From positions 682,001 through 746,000 of the forward strand of contig NZ_CP013661.2 of the NCBI RefSeq assembly GCF_001465835.2: a stretch of 64,000 bases of DNA, read 5' to 3'. A model generated the notes under the pieces. The model saw nothing but the letters and a program-made list of their open reading frames with translations. It did no database searches and was not told where the DNA came from. Made by a program: the position numbers and the translations under genes. This document shows positions 9,044 to 18,640 of the stretch, piece by piece (position 1 is the stretch's first letter; the number at the start of each line of letters is the position of its first letter). The DNA comes from Planococcus kocurii. Lineage in GTDB: Bacteria; Bacillota; Bacilli; Bacillales_A; Planococcaceae.

Positions 9044-9466
9044 ATGAAAGCATCAAGATTTTTCTTAGGACTTGCTACAGGGGTAGCAGCTGGAGCTGCA
9101 ACAGCTTTATTCTCTACTCCACAATCAGGACAGGAATTTCGCTCTACAGTGAAATCAACGTCAGCTGAATGGAAAGAATATTTGACCGAACTAAAAGATA
9201 AAGTGAATAGCTTAAAAGAGTCGATCAATCATTTAACAGAAGAAGCTAAATCTCAGCTTCCTGAAGCAGTCGATGGATTAAAAGCTTCACTGGAAACATG
9301 GACAGAGAGTACCGCTCCTGCTAAAGAACATCTTCAACTTGAAATCATGGCCATCCAAAATTCAATCGAAGAATTGCAAAAAGCCATTAGCAAAGATAAA
9401 AAAGTTATAAAAAATGATGACCAACCCAAATCAGAAAAAGTTGACGATGATACACAAAGCGCTTAA
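9044..9466 (+). CDS. yhaH: YtxH-domain membrane-anchored protein (YhaH-like)
   Basis: 140 aa. A glycine/alanine-rich N-terminal membrane segment (FFLGLATGVAAGAATALF, residues 5-22) leads into the typical YtxH sequence TPQSGQEFR and a long charged, helical, probably coiled-coil region (residues 30-125) with an acidic/lysine-rich tail. The family is often stress-induced in Bacillales but has no assigned biochemical role. RBS GAAAGGGGCG precedes ATG 9044. Position after trpP matches the conserved yha neighbourhood. Confidence 0.8.
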   Translation: MKASRFFLGLATGVAAGAATALFSTPQSGQEFRSTVKSTSAEWKEYLTELKDKVNSLKESINHLTEEAKSQLPEAVDGLKASLETWTESTAPAKEHLQLEIMAIQNSIEELQKAISKDKKVIKNDDQPKSEKVDDDTQSA

Positions 9467-9496
9467 AACAACTGCCTTCCGGCGGTTGTTTTTTTT
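9467..9496 (+). terminator. Intrinsic terminator after the YtxH gene
   Basis: 10-bp arms AACAACTGCC / GGCGGTTGTT (one G-T pair), loop TTCC, T tract. Confidence 0.88.
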
Positions 9497-9751
9497 GATG
9501 GTCTGTTTATAACTTAGAAAGCTCATTGTAAATCTACTATTTAACAAAAATCCATCGCAGTGATTTTTGGAGACTGAGTTATCTTTTACGTTTGCCAGTT
9601 TGATTTCTTTTGCCACGTTGTCTTTTTATTCCAAAAAACTAAACAAACTCGTAGATCTTCCCACTGTAAATTATTTTACTATTCTTACTTTAATTACGTT
9701 TGCTTTACTGCTATAATAAAGAAAAGATTTTGGAGGAAAGTTGGTGCCTGT

Positions 9752-10315
9752 GTGAACGAGAAGGAATATACCATGAAAGAAGCTATGCTGTTTAGTCAAC
9801 GCATTGGTCAATTGTCGAAAGCTCTATGGAAAGCGGTAGAAAAAGATTGGCAAATGTGGATAAAACCTTATGATTTGAATATTAATGAACATCACATTCT
9901 TTGGATTTCCTATCATTTAAAAGGCGCTTCGATTTCAGATGTCGCAAAATTTGGTGTGATGCATGTTTCCACTGCTTTTAACTTCTCCAAAAAATTAGAA
10001 GAACGTGAACTGCTGTCTTTTTCAAAACGCGATACGGATAAACGCAATACGTATGTCCAGCTAACTGAGAAAGGCGAAAAATTAATGCAGGAGATGATTG
10101 AGAACTATCATGAAACTCCTCACTCCGTCATTGAAGGCTCTCTACCTTTACGCGAACTCTACGGAAAGTTCCCTGAATTCATGGACATCATGGCTGTTAT
10201 ACGCAATATTTATGGCGAAGACTTCATGGAAATCTTCGAAGCTTCCTTCAAAAATATTGAGAATCGATTTAGCGAAGAAAACCATGTTATCAAGCATCAA
10301 GAAAGCCAGCAATAA
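9752..10315 (+). CDS. hpr: MarR-family transcriptional regulator Hpr (ScoC)
   Basis: 187-aa winged-helix repressor; in B. subtilis Hpr/ScoC is a transition-state regulator that represses proteases, oligopeptide permeases and sporulation genes (established). The block [20 protein letters not shown] and the helix-turn-helix region [18 protein letters not shown], followed by the wing [16 protein letters not shown], are close to the B. subtilis protein. GTG 9752 is the best start: it gives the expected N-terminus, although the GGAGG at 9732-9736 is 15 nt away, longer than usual. A TATAAT at 9712-9717 is the likely -10 box. The preceding 255-nt gap holds nothing else recognisable. Confidence 0.93.
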   Translation: MNEKEYTMKEAMLFSQRIGQLSKALWKAVEKDWQMWIKPYDLNINEHHILWISYHLKGASISDVAKFGVMHVSTAFNFSKKLEERELLSFSKRDTDKRNTYVQLTEKGEKLMQEMIENYHETPHSVIEGSLPLRELYGKFPEFMDIMAVIRNIYGEDFMEIFEASFKNIENRFSEENHVIKHQESQQ

Positions 10316-10416
10316 CAAGTCATTTCATAAAAAAAAATTATGGTTGCATTTCCTTATAAATCATTGTATTGTATGTATCGAATCAAAAATGAATTTAGTA
10401 AATAGGGGATGCACAC

Positions 10417-10962
10417 ATGCACTGCTGGAAAACAATTAACTTAAAAAAACAATACGGATTTGACCGGCTTTTCATGATCTCTGCGCTTTTTGGAGTCGCT
10501 GTTTTTATGGCTTCTTACATTGGGCTTGCAATCGTCTATGCCACGCCTCTATCCGATCAATATTTTCTATTTTTTATAGTGTCTTTGCTCGCTATTTATC
10601 CGCTTCACAAGATTTTGCATTTCTTGCCTTTGATCGGCTGCCATAAATCATTGAAATTCATAATTCGAAAACAAATGAAAGTGTGTCCCGCTTTTTCACT
10701 CCATGTCAATGAACCGGTTCCCAAAATACGGTTTTTGCTTTCATTGGGTACACCTTTTCTTGTACTAAATACGGCTATTATTAGCTTAAGTATTGCAATG
10801 CCTGAATTTAGCCATTACTTCGCTATGCTTTTGGCGTATCATTGTGCGCTGTGCTTGACGGACATTATTTACCTTCGTAACTTAGCCCGTTCGCCAAAGT
10901 ATGCATTAATAGAAGAAACAGACACCGGCTTTGAAATCCTGATCCCTCCAGTAGTTAGCTGA
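10417..10962 (+). CDS. DUF3267 membrane protein (YhaJ-like, putative zincin fold)
   Basis: 181 aa with four hydrophobic segments (about residues 20-42, 50-68, 112-132, 138-155). A HKILH (H-x-x-x-H) sequence near residue 65 is the feature that led to the suggestion of a metallopeptidase-like fold for DUF3267; a third ligand is not obvious. RBS AGGGGATG precedes ATG 10417. It follows hpr as in related Bacillales. Function unknown. Confidence 0.65.
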   Translation: MHCWKTINLKKQYGFDRLFMISALFGVAVFMASYIGLAIVYATPLSDQYFLFFIVSLLAIYPLHKILHFLPLIGCHKSLKFIIRKQMKVCPAFSLHVNEPVPKIRFLLSLGTPFLVLNTAIISLSIAMPEFSHYFAMLLAYHCALCLTDIIYLRNLARSPKYALIEETDTGFEILIPPVVS

Positions 10963-11023
10963 TATCTGCTTTTTCTTCCGGTCTTTGTTATACTAGGAAG
11001 TAAAGTCAGAGGGGAGGAAATCC

Positions 11024-11209
11024 ATGATTATCGCATTTATTGTTATGTTCTCTGTGTTTTATCTTTTCCAGATCAACCGGATGACATTGGCACTTGTAAC
11101 TTCTCGAGAAATTCCAGAAGAAAATCATCAAAAGATATTCCGAACGATAAATATATTAATTACAATACTATTGGTATCGTTGTATGTAGGCGTAGAATTT
11201 ACACCTTAA
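11024..11209 (+). CDS. Small two-segment membrane protein, function unknown
   Basis: 61 aa. Hydrophobic residues 1-15 and 40-57 flank a charged middle (TSREIPEENHQK), suggesting a hairpin in the membrane. A strong ribosome site (GAGGGGAGG) precedes ATG 11024 and a terminator follows directly, so it is very likely a real gene. It sits between the DUF3267 gene and prsA. I recognise no characterised homolog. Confidence 0.7.
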   Translation: MIIAFIVMFSVFYLFQINRMTLALVTSREIPEENHQKIFRTINILITILLVSLYVGVEFTP

Positions 11210-11210
11210 C

Positions 11211-11242
11211 TCACTTGCCTCTTTGGCAAGTGACTTTTTTTT
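11211..11242 (+). terminator. Intrinsic terminator upstream of prsA
   Basis: 9-bp arms TCACTTGCC / GGCAAGTGA, short loop, followed by a T tract. Confidence 0.9.
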
Positions 11243-11248
11243 GAAACT

Positions 11249-11278
11249 TTGCAAACCGTAATACGTTTATAGTATAGT
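11249..11278 (+). promoter_or_regulatory. Probable sigma-A promoter of prsA
   Basis: TTGCAA (11249-11254) and TATAGT (11273-11278) with an 18-nt spacer, 40 nt ahead of the prsA start. Confidence 0.45.
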
Positions 11279-11317
11279 AACTACTGCATCTAGATAGAAA
11301 GTTGGGAGCGAAATCTA

Positions 11318-12208
11318 ATGAAAAAATCTTTTTTAACATTTACTTTGGCAGCATCTGTACTGGCTTTATCTGCGTGTAGCGATAGCGGGGATGACAAAAC
11401 AATTGTAACTTCTGATGCTGGTGATATTACAAAAGACGAGCTTTATGAAGAAATGAAAACATCGATTGGTGAACAAGCAGTTCAAATTTTACTAATTGAA
11501 AAAGTACTTGCTGAAAACTTCGAAGTGACTGACAAAGAAGTAACGGCAGAATACGACAGCAACAAAGAAGAACTTGGAGAAAGCTTTGACCAATTTCTAA
11601 CCCAGAACAACCAAACAGAAGAAAGCTACAAAAAAGTAATCCGTTTGAATTTATTACAAGAAAAAGCATTGACTGAAGGCATCGAAGTGACGGATAAAGA
11701 AATACAGACACAATACGATCGCCAAGGCACTGAATTAAATGCACGTCACATTCTTGTTGCTGATGAAGAAACCGCTAACTCTCTTAAAAAGCAATTGGAT
11801 GAAGGCGCTGATTTCGCGAAATTAGCTAAAGAAAATTCGACAGATACCGGTTCTGCTGAAAATGGCGGTAACGTTGATTGGTTCGGTCCAGGGGCAATGG
11901 TTCCTGAGTTCGAAAAAGTCGCTTACGAGCTTGAAATTGACGAAATTAGTGAACCTGTCGCATCTGAATTCGGCTTCCATATCATTCAAGTTCTTGAAAC
12001 ACGTAAAGTAGAAGATCAACCGGCACTAGAAGACCAAAAAGATAAGATTCGTTCTGATTTGGCTATAGCTAAAGCAGATCAATCCACTTTGCTTCCAAAA
12101 GTCGCTGAGTTGATGAAAGACGCAAATGTAGAAATCCAGGACGAAGATCTTAAAGGGGCACTAGATGATATTTTAAATCCTCAAACGCCTGCTGCTCCAA
12201 CTGAATAA
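11318..12208 (+). CDS. prsA: Foldase lipoprotein PrsA (parvulin-type peptidyl-prolyl isomerase)
   Basis: 296-aa extracytoplasmic lipoprotein that assists folding of secreted proteins at the outer face of the membrane (established for B. subtilis PrsA). Signal peptide with lipobox LSAC, Cys20 being the lipidated residue, followed by an acidic SDSGDDK linker. The N-terminal NC-type domain spans about 25-135; the parvulin/rotamase domain about 138-230 contains ARHILVADEETA, ENSTDTGSAENGG, WFGPGAMVPEFE and SEFGFHIIQV. The C-terminus is acidic and Pro/Ala-rich. RBS GGGAG precedes ATG 11318. Monocistronic: own promoter and two terminators after it. Confidence 0.96.
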   Translation: MKKSFLTFTLAASVLALSACSDSGDDKTIVTSDAGDITKDELYEEMKTSIGEQAVQILLIEKVLAENFEVTDKEVTAEYDSNKEELGESFDQFLTQNNQTEESYKKVIRLNLLQEKALTEGIEVTDKEIQTQYDRQGTELNARHILVADEETANSLKKQLDEGADFAKLAKENSTDTGSAENGGNVDWFGPGAMVPEFEKVAYELEIDEISEPVASEFGFHIIQVLETRKVEDQPALEDQKDKIRSDLAIAKADQSTLLPKVAELMKDANVEIQDEDLKGALDDILNPQTPAAPTE

Positions 12209-12221
12209 TAGAAGTTACTTT

Positions 12222-12274
12222 AAAAGAACCGTTCTAAAAGTCTTGCAACTGACTTTTAGCAACGGTTCTTTTTT
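12222..12274 (+). terminator. Intrinsic terminator after prsA (two-step hairpin)
   Basis: Outer arms AAAAGAACCGTT / AACGGTTCTTTT enclose a second perfect stem CTAAAAGTC / GACTTTTAG; T tract follows. Confidence 0.9.
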
Positions 12275-12280
12275 GCATAC

Positions 12281-12325
12281 AAATAGACACAGACAAGATA
12301 GCTAACTTGTCTGTGTCTATTTTTC
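12281..12325. terminator. Bidirectional terminator between prsA and yhaM
   Basis: Perfect arms AAATAGACACAGACAAG / CTTGTCTGTGTCTATTT with a short loop; T runs on both strands. Serves the convergent yhaM. Confidence 0.88.
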
Positions 12326-12345
12326 GCTGGAGACTCAGTTCTTCA

Positions 12346-13284
12346 TTAAATTTTCGGTTTGTAAAATGAGCGGTTATCCAATGCAAAGACGCGTTCAGAA
12401 AACTCTCCTTCTTTTGTTTTCCCAAGAACACGGTCCAGCATCATCATTTTCGCATCGATATTATCGATATAATGAAGAATTTCTGCTTCTTTCAGCATTG
12501 GTTTTTTCGGGCTTCCCCACTCCTCTTTGCCGTGGTGAGAAAGAATGATGTGTTGCAGTAGCATAACTTCTTCGCCTTCAATTTCCAACTCTTCTGCAGC
12601 TTTTGCTACTTCTGTTACCATAATGGAAATATGTCCAATCAAATTGCCTTCTACTGTATATGTAGTTGCAATGGGTCCAGAAAGTTCGATCACTTTGCCG
12701 ATGTCATGAAGAATAATTCCTGCAAACAGTAAATCTTTGTTCAATCCTGGATAAATGTCGACCAGTGCTTTACCTAGCTTCAACATGGACACCACATGAT
12801 CTGCCAGACCAGACACATAGTCATGATGATTACGTGTTGCTGCAGGATAAGTTAAGAATTGCTGCTGATATTTCTTCAGCAAGTAACGTGTCATTCGTTG
12901 GATTTGGGGATTCTCCATTTCGAACAAATACTTTGTTACTTCTTCTAACAATTCATCTGTCGACTTTTCCGAAGATGGCATCAAGTCTGATATTGACTGA
13001 TGTTCATCTGGTTTTGCTGGACGAATGCTTTTAATCCGCAATTGGTTTTTCCCTCTGTAATTATGGATTTCACCACCGACACGGACGATTGTTTCAGCAG
13101 CGAATGTTTTTTCCTGCTCATCTTTTGTATCCCATAATTTTGCTTCAATGTCTCCGCTTTTGTCTTGTAACACGAGCGAAATAAATGGGTTTCCGGTAGT
13201 CGTAACTCCTTTTACAGACTGTTTGATCAATAAGAATTCATCGACTGTCTCGCCGACTGCATACTGTGTAATTCCTTTAGTCAT
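12346..13284 (-). CDS. yhaM: 3'-5' exoribonuclease YhaM
   Basis: 312-aa nuclease that trims single-stranded RNA (and DNA in vitro) from the 3' end with metal dependence (established for the family). N-terminal OB-fold (about residues 15-95, [17 protein letters not shown]) and an HD domain (about 160-290) with [17 protein letters not shown] and [11 protein letters not shown] metal-binding signatures. Third gene of yhaO-yhaN-yhaM; its ATG overlaps the yhaN stop by 4 nt, so coupling is expected. Confidence 0.95.
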   Translation of the reverse strand: MTKGITQYAVGETVDEFLLIKQSVKGVTTTGNPFISLVLQDKSGDIEAKLWDTKDEQEKTFAAETIVRVGGEIHNYRGKNQLRIKSIRPAKPDEHQSISDLMPSSEKSTDELLEEVTKYLFEMENPQIQRMTRYLLKKYQQQFLTYPAATRNHHDYVSGLADHVVSMLKLGKALVDIYPGLNKDLLFAGIILHDIGKVIELSGPIATTYTVEGNLIGHISIMVTEVAKAAEELEIEGEEVMLLQHIILSHHGKEEWGSPKKPMLKEAEILHYIDNIDAKMMMLDRVLGKTKEGEFSERVFALDNRSFYKPKI

Positions 13285-16121
13285 GAATGAACGCTCCTTT
13301 CGGTAATGGCCACGTTAATAATTTGCGCATTAGGCCAAGCCTGTTGCATGCTGTCGTGGCAAGTAAAATAGATGAACTGGTGCTCTTTTTGCAGCTCTGT
13401 CACTAAGTTTATCATTTGCTGCAGTCGACTGCGATCAAAATGAACAAAAGCATCGTCCATAATGATCGGAAACGGATGGCTTTTTTTCATAGATACAGCC
13501 AACGACAACCTCAATGCTAAATACGCTTGTTCTTTTGTTGCCTGACTAAGTTCTGAAATTGGAAAACGTGTCCCGTCTTGACGCTTAGCTTCAAAATAGC
13601 CGGTTCGATTCATGGCTAATTCGGTATAAGCACCATTTGTCAATTTACTAAAATAAAGCTGAGCGTTAGCTAGTACAGCAGGTAGTTTTTTTTCTTTTAG
13701 TTCACTCATCGTTTGGTTGATTGCTTCAACAATTGCTTTGTTGATGGACCACTGCTTCGCCAAATCAATAAATTCGGCTTTTTTCTCTTCAAAATGCTGT
13801 AACTTTTCTTCGTAAGAAGTATCCGTTACTAACATCTGAGTCAAGTGTTGCTTGTCTGCTTGTTCGTTTAATAATTTATTTCGCTGGGCTTTAAGCTCTG
13901 TCATTTTTTCTTGTCGTTGCTCAATTGCTTGCTGTGTATGATCCGACTCCCAGTCTCCTGGCAATTCAATTTCTCCAATAGCTTGCAATTGCCCTTCGAC
14001 CAATTCAAGTTCTTTTTCCACTCGTTTTTTCTGATCCCATTGATCGGCCAACCGGTAAAAATCAAAGACATCTTCTGCTAACGCATAGGCAATTAGCACT
14101 TGCTGTTCTTTTTCAAGTTGCTCTTGGAATGCTTGCAACCGCTCGATTTTTTCTAACAAGTCATGGGTTTCACTTTGTTGCTTATTCCATTGATCTTTCT
14201 TTTGCTGTCGCACTGATTGTTCAGAACGCAGCGTGGCAATCAAGCCTGCTATTGCGAGCTCTTTGCCACATGCTTGCTGCGCTTTATCCATCCACTCTTG
14301 TTGTTGCATTGCTAATTTGTCTATTTCATCTTGAATTCGTAATATACGCGAATAATTTGCATGAACTTTTCGCAACTTACTAAAAAGCTCCAGTATCATC
14401 GTTCGACTAGCATCTGGTTTCAAACCAATTTCAAGCAAGAGTTGCTGATAAGCCTCTTGTGCTACAGCGGTTGAATCGACAGCTATATAACTGGTTATGT
14501 TCTTTTTGACTGTCTCTACACGATTCATCAAGCTGTCTAACTGCCGATCAAACTCGGCTACTTTTGTGATGAGTGTTTCGTACTGCCATTCTTTTCCACT
14601 GTATTTTTTAATCAGAGCGGCGTAATTTGCAGGCAGCTCATTGGGTTTTCGCATTTTCACAAAAAGCCATACACCTGCAGCCATTGCGACAAGTCCAATC
14701 ACAATAAGTAAAGCAGTCGATTGGATAAATCCATAAGCTGCTACGAGTAACCCCAGTCCAAACAATGCAAAACGAACGATTTGGTCTTGTCCAGTGTCGC
14801 TTTTTTGAAACTTCGAAGCAGCTTTAGCTTCTGCTAATTGTGCTGAAATCTCTGGCCATTCTTCTGCAATGAGTCGTTCTTTTGCAGTTGGTTCTTGAAC
14901 TAAAAACGCCGATAAATCTTGTTCTGCCCGTACCAATTTGTTTTTCTCTTCTTGCAAATTACGTTGGTTAAAGCGTTGGTTTTCTTCTTCTACATCCAAC
15001 TCCTTCAACCTCTCAAGCAATTGCTCTTCGTGATTTAACGAAACATCAACCGCCATCGCTTGTTGTTCCGTAAGTCCAAGTAACGATAATAGTTCTTCGC
15101 GTTCTTCTGATAACTCGATTGTTTCATTACGCTTTTGAACTAGTTGTAGATTTAATTGGTGCCAGTCTGATTCACGATTCAATAAATTCTCAATCGCGTC
15201 TAAAGAATCGGCTTTATCTGCAGTGGTTAGTAGGTGACGTTGGTTGGTTAAATACTCCATATCGGCTTTTGTTTGAGTTAGCTTATCCACTAACCGATCC
15301 ATTTGCCTTCTGCCTTCTGCTGGGAATTGCGTAATGGCAAGATTGTCTAATTGCTTAGTCAATCTATGCTGGTCTGCTACTAATGGCGCGGCTTGTTGCC
15401 ATCTATGGATTTCTTTAAGCTCTTGATCCATTTCTGCTTCTACTTCTTCAATGACCTTTAAACGCTGTTCAATTGCTTGTAATCGCTCAGTAGCAGGACT
15501 ATAGAGCTCTGCACGGTGTCGAAGTTCCTTTAGCTGTTCTTCGATGTCACGAAGCTCTTCAACCAAGGCATTTATTTGTGGTTTGCGACCATTTTTTTTA
15601 AATAGCTCAGCCATTTGTTTTTCAAGCTGATTTTCTAAATCTGTCAAGGCATCAATACCTGTTGTCCCTGAAGCTAGTAAAGTTCGGCTCAGTTCTGATT
15701 CACTGAGTTGATCTAGGCCTTGCAATTCATGAATCGAAAATGAAAAAATTGCTTCAAAAGAAGCGCGATCGTAGTTTCGCAAGATTTGTTTCAACTCGGT
15801 ATCACCACCTCTGTGACCGTCTTCAAATTCTACTATGACGTCTCCAGCGGATTTTCCTTTTGTTCGTTCGATTACAAGCTTTCCATAATACGGGTCCGTC
15901 AAATATAGTTTGCCCCCATATTTTCCGCCAGTTTTTGGCTCGTACCGTAATTGCGTTTGATTGCGTGTAGGAAAGCCAAAAAGAAGTTGAATGATAAATT
16001 GCTGAATTGTTGTTTTCCCCGCTTCATTGGGACCATAAAATAAAACCAATTGATTTCCTAATTCGATGGTTCGGTTTTCATGTTTGCCAAAACCATAGAT
16101 TGTTAATTTTTCGATTCTCAT
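13281..16121 (-). CDS. yhaN: SbcC/Rad50-like ATPase YhaN
   Basis: 946-aa SMC-like ATPase. Walker [10 protein letters not shown] at about residue 31 and Walker [13 protein letters not shown] near residue 885 bracket long coiled-coil arms; the [18 protein letters not shown] segment is the signature-type motif. Unusual for Rad50/SbcC, two adjacent hydrophobic stretches ([18 protein letters not shown] and [18 protein letters not shown], about residues 445-490) split the coiled coil; this is also seen in B. subtilis YhaN and suggests membrane attachment. It probably forms a nuclease-ATPase complex with YhaO. Spacing to yhaO is 4 nt, and it overlaps yhaM by 4 nt. Confidence 0.92.
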   Translation of the reverse strand: MRIEKLTIYGFGKHENRTIELGNQLVLFYGPNEAGKTTIQQFIIQLLFGFPTRNQTQLRYEPKTGGKYGGKLYLTDPYYGKLVIERTKGKSAGDVIVEFEDGHRGGDTELKQILRNYDRASFEAIFSFSIHELQGLDQLSESELSRTLLASGTTGIDALTDLENQLEKQMAELFKKNGRKPQINALVEELRDIEEQLKELRHRAELYSPATERLQAIEQRLKVIEEVEAEMDQELKEIHRWQQAAPLVADQHRLTKQLDNLAITQFPAEGRRQMDRLVDKLTQTKADMEYLTNQRHLLTTADKADSLDAIENLLNRESDWHQLNLQLVQKRNETIELSEEREELLSLLGLTEQQAMAVDVSLNHEEQLLERLKELDVEEENQRFNQRNLQEEKNKLVRAEQDLSAFLVQEPTAKERLIAEEWPEISAQLAEAKAASKFQKSDTGQDQIVRFALFGLGLLVAAYGFIQSTALLIVIGLVAMAAGVWLFVKMRKPNELPANYAALIKKYSGKEWQYETLITKVAEFDRQLDSLMNRVETVKKNITSYIAVDSTAVAQEAYQQLLLEIGLKPDASRTMILELFSKLRKVHANYSRILRIQDEIDKLAMQQQEWMDKAQQACGKELAIAGLIATLRSEQSVRQQKKDQWNKQQSETHDLLEKIERLQAFQEQLEKEQQVLIAYALAEDVFDFYRLADQWDQKKRVEKELELVEGQLQAIGEIELPGDWESDHTQQAIEQRQEKMTELKAQRNKLLNEQADKQHLTQMLVTDTSYEEKLQHFEEKKAEFIDLAKQWSINKAIVEAINQTMSELKEKKLPAVLANAQLYFSKLTNGAYTELAMNRTGYFEAKRQDGTRFPISELSQATKEQAYLALRLSLAVSMKKSHPFPIIMDDAFVHFDRSRLQQMINLVTELQKEHQFIYFTCHDSMQQAWPNAQIINVAITERSVHS

Positions 16122-16125
16122 GTTG

Positions 16126-17340
16126 TCACTCTCCCGCCTGCATCCTACGCCGAATTTTTTGGGCGGTAGCTAATTGAAGTTCTCCGACGGTTTGATCGTC
16201 TACAGCTTCTAAAAATCGGCTACTTTTTGGATGTCTGTACAAATCCTTCAAAATAGCTTTCCAATTGTCTATTTCCCAGCTCTCTATCGTCTCAATCAAC
16301 GTTGCTCCTATTGGAGAAAGTTCACTATCTTGTTCCACTTGCTGAAGTTGAATCGATTGGATCCAAACAAACCATTCCATTTCAGCAATCGACTCACGAA
16401 GCATTTCTAATAATTCACTTTCGGGAATTTCAGCCAGCAGTTGAAAGCTTTCTTGATCCAATTCTGTAAAGACCAATTCAATAATGGCAGCTCCTGCTCC
16501 TTGAGTAAAAAGACTTAGTTTGTCTTGGCAAGCCTCGATCAATTCATTCATGTGAACAATGCCTTTAGCTGAAACAGCCACTCTGTCGAATTGAACAACT
16601 GACGTTGGAATAAATGCTAATTGTGTTGTTGCCTTTGACAAAGTCACTTCATAAAAGCCTTTTACACCGGTTTCCTTCCGGTGACGTCCTTGAATATTAC
16701 CGGGATACACGATAGCGGGCTCGTTAGCAAGTTCTTGACGCTTGTGGATGTGCCCTAATGCCCAATAATCGTATTGCTTACTAAGTAGTTGTTCTTTTTT
16801 AAAAGGCGCATAAACAGCATGTGTTGAGTCTCCTTCGAGACTGCCATGTAGTAGCCCAATATGATACTCTTGGTTTTGCGCTACCGGGTATTGCTTGACC
16901 ATGGACTCACTAATGTGACGTTTGCCATAGCTAAATCCAGTAAACGTTACAGGCCCTGAGGCGGTGGCTAGTTTGAATTGAGAAACTGTGTCATCAAAAG
17001 CATGAACATTTTCCGGAAGTTCAAAGCGCGTCCAATTGCCACTTAAATGATCATGATTGCCGTAGCACATAATAACTGGTATTTTTTGATTAGCAAGTTG
17101 TTGCATGCCTTTTTGAAAACGCGCTTGCGCACGAATGTTGCGATCTTCCCCGTCATAAATGTCTCCCACAATTAACACGAAATCTGGTTTTGTTTTTAGT
17201 GCATAGTTGATAAGTCGATCGAACGCTTCTAACGTACTGTCTTTTAATTTTTGCCATTGCTCTTTTTGCAAATCCCTCATGCCGATAAAAGGGCTTCCTA
17301 AATGCAAATCTGCCGTGTGGATAAAGCGAATCGACTCCAT
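16126..17340 (-). CDS. yhaO: SbcD/Mre11-like metallophosphoesterase YhaO
   Basis: 404 aa. The five phosphoesterase motifs are intact in order: DLHLG (near 11), GDIYDG (near 59), GNHDH (near 94), LLHGS (near 163) and GHIHK (near 195). The C-terminal 150 residues are the capping/ATPase-interaction region. As the partner of YhaN it is predicted to supply Mn-dependent DNA end-processing nuclease activity (inference from SbcCD/Mre11-Rad50). First gene of the operon; ATG 17340 follows AAAAGGGG. Confidence 0.93.
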   Translation of the reverse strand: MESIRFIHTADLHLGSPFIGMRDLQKEQWQKLKDSTLEAFDRLINYALKTKPDFVLIVGDIYDGEDRNIRAQARFQKGMQQLANQKIPVIMCYGNHDHLSGNWTRFELPENVHAFDDTVSQFKLATASGPVTFTGFSYGKRHISESMVKQYPVAQNQEYHIGLLHGSLEGDSTHAVYAPFKKEQLLSKQYDYWALGHIHKRQELANEPAIVYPGNIQGRHRKETGVKGFYEVTLSKATTQLAFIPTSVVQFDRVAVSAKGIVHMNELIEACQDKLSLFTQGAGAAIIELVFTELDQESFQLLAEIPESELLEMLRESIAEMEWFVWIQSIQLQQVEQDSELSPIGATLIETIESWEIDNWKAILKDLYRHPKSSRFLEAVDDQTVGELQLATAQKIRRRMQAGE

Positions 17341-17548
17341 AAATAAACCCCTTTTAATTACCGAATATTTGTTCTTATTTTATCATGACAAAACCATTAA
17401 AAAAACTCTTTGCAGAAAAGTTTCTGTAAACAGTCGAATCGATCAATGTTCCAAAGCACTTAATAAGATGTTTTAAAAATGACAGGACTTTTTAATGGAA
17501 AGCCTTTATACTTAAAATGAACATCCATTCAGAAAGGATTGATTCTGC

Positions 17549-17734
17549 TTGAGAACTTACAAACTGACAGCTTTTGAACAAACTGGCAAACAACTACTAG
17601 ACGAAACATTTACCGCTGAGACGGACGAAGAAGCGCGTGGTAAAGGTCAAGCTATGTTAGAAGAAAAAGAATTGATTAACCAAACACATCGCTTAGCGTC
17701 ACCCGCTGGGAAACTTATTCTTTTCCATTCATAA
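17549..17734 (+). CDS. yhzD: YhzD-like small protein
   Basis: 61-aa soluble protein beginning at TTG 17549, ten nt after AGAAAGGA. Sequence MRTYKLTAFEQTGKQLLDE with an internal charged helix and the end HRLASPAGKLILFH resembles the YhzD family, found next to yhaO/yhaR in Bacillus. No catalytic motif; role unknown. A bidirectional terminator follows. Confidence 0.7.
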   Translation: MRTYKLTAFEQTGKQLLDETFTAETDEEARGKGQAMLEEKELINQTHRLASPAGKLILFHS

Positions 17735-17740
17735 GAACGT

Positions 17741-17774
17741 AAAAAGCATGGCGGAGATTCCGCCATGCTTTTTA
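17741..17774. terminator. Bidirectional terminator between yhzD and the enoyl-CoA hydratase gene
   Basis: Arms AAAAAGCATGGCGG / CCGCCATGCTTTTT, loop AGATT; the right arm enters the last codons of the convergent gene. Confidence 0.88.
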
Positions 17775-18551
17775 TAGACCTTTAAACTCAGGTTTTCGCT
17801 TTTCAACAAATGCTTGGATGCCTTCTAAATGATCTGCTGATTTCCGCATTGCCGATTGTGCTGCCGCTTCCATGTCCAGCGTACTGACTAACTCTTTTAC
17901 TTTCCATTGATGAAGAATGTGCTTAGATGCCAATTTAGCACCGATTGGTGATGAGATTGCTTCAGTTGCATAGGCTTCTGCTTTTTCAAGACCTCTTCCT
18001 TCGGCAGTCACTTCTTCGATTAATCCTTTTGCTAGTGCATCGTGTGCTTTTAACACTTGTCCTGACCAAATAATCTGCTTGGCTTTTGGTACACCTACTC
18101 GTTCTTTCATAAAGAAATGACCGCCACCATCTGGTACTAGCCCGATGCCGATAAAATTCATAGCCAATTTACTATTTTCTTCTGCGACTACATAGTCACA
18201 GGCCAGTGCCATACTAAAAGCAAGACCAGCTGCTGCTCCATGTATAGCAGCAATTGTAATTTGTGGCAGCGTGTAAAGTGCTTTTGCCAAGCGGCTGACG
18301 TCCTTCATAACCAAATCGATATCCATTGGATGTTCCGGGTCCATCATCTCTTTGATATCGCCGCCCGCTGAAAATGCTCTACCTTCGCCACGAATAATTA
18401 GGACCTGTATTGTGCTGTCTTGCAACAAAGATTCAAAGCAATCCGCTAGTTCTTTCATCATCGTTCCATTCATGGCATTCATTGATTTCGGACGATTCAA
18501 AACCAATTGGCCGATTCGTCCTTGTTTTGTCAATTCAATCGTTTCGTACAT
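17772..18551 (-). CDS. yhaR: Enoyl-CoA hydratase/isomerase family protein (YhaR-like)
   Basis: 259-aa crotonase-fold enzyme, probably in fatty-acid or phenylacetate-type CoA degradation. The oxyanion-hole segments RAFSAGGDIKEM and IHGAAAGLAFSMALACDY and the GLVPDGGGHFFM block are present; the second position has D in GLVPDGGG where hydratases often carry the catalytic Glu, so hydratase versus isomerase activity is open. I use ATG 18551 (MYETIEL), ten nt after GAAGGGG; the in-frame ATG 18587 would place this ribosome site inside the gene. The 5' region carries a FadR-like palindrome. Confidence 0.85.
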   Translation of the reverse strand: MYETIELTKQGRIGQLVLNRPKSMNAMNGTMMKELADCFESLLQDSTIQVLIIRGEGRAFSAGGDIKEMMDPEHPMDIDLVMKDVSRLAKALYTLPQITIAAIHGAAAGLAFSMALACDYVVAEENSKLAMNFIGIGLVPDGGGHFFMKERVGVPKAKQIIWSGQVLKAHDALAKGLIEEVTAEGRGLEKAEAYATEAISSPIGAKLASKHILHQWKVKELVSTLDMEAAAQSAMRKSADHLEGIQAFVEKRKPEFKGL

Positions 18552-18553
18552 AA

Positions 18554-18614
18554 AAAGAGACACCCCTTCATAGAAATGAATTGTCATTCACTTCTATGTA
18601 TTCGGTGTCTCTTT
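18554..18614. promoter_or_regulatory. Nested inverted repeats with FadR-like operator in the yhaR 5' region
   Basis: On the minus strand TGAATGACAATTCATTTC (18573-18590) matches the Bacillus FadR consensus TGAATGANTANTCATTCA except at three or four positions. It lies inside a 13-bp RNA-pairable stem and is flanked by a perfect 11-bp inverted repeat, AAAGAGACACC (18554-18564) with GGTGTCTCTTT (18604-18614). The inner part of the outer stem touches the ribosome site. Confidence 0.5.
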
Positions 18615-18640
18615 CTATTATTCCTTTATTTTTTTGAAAA

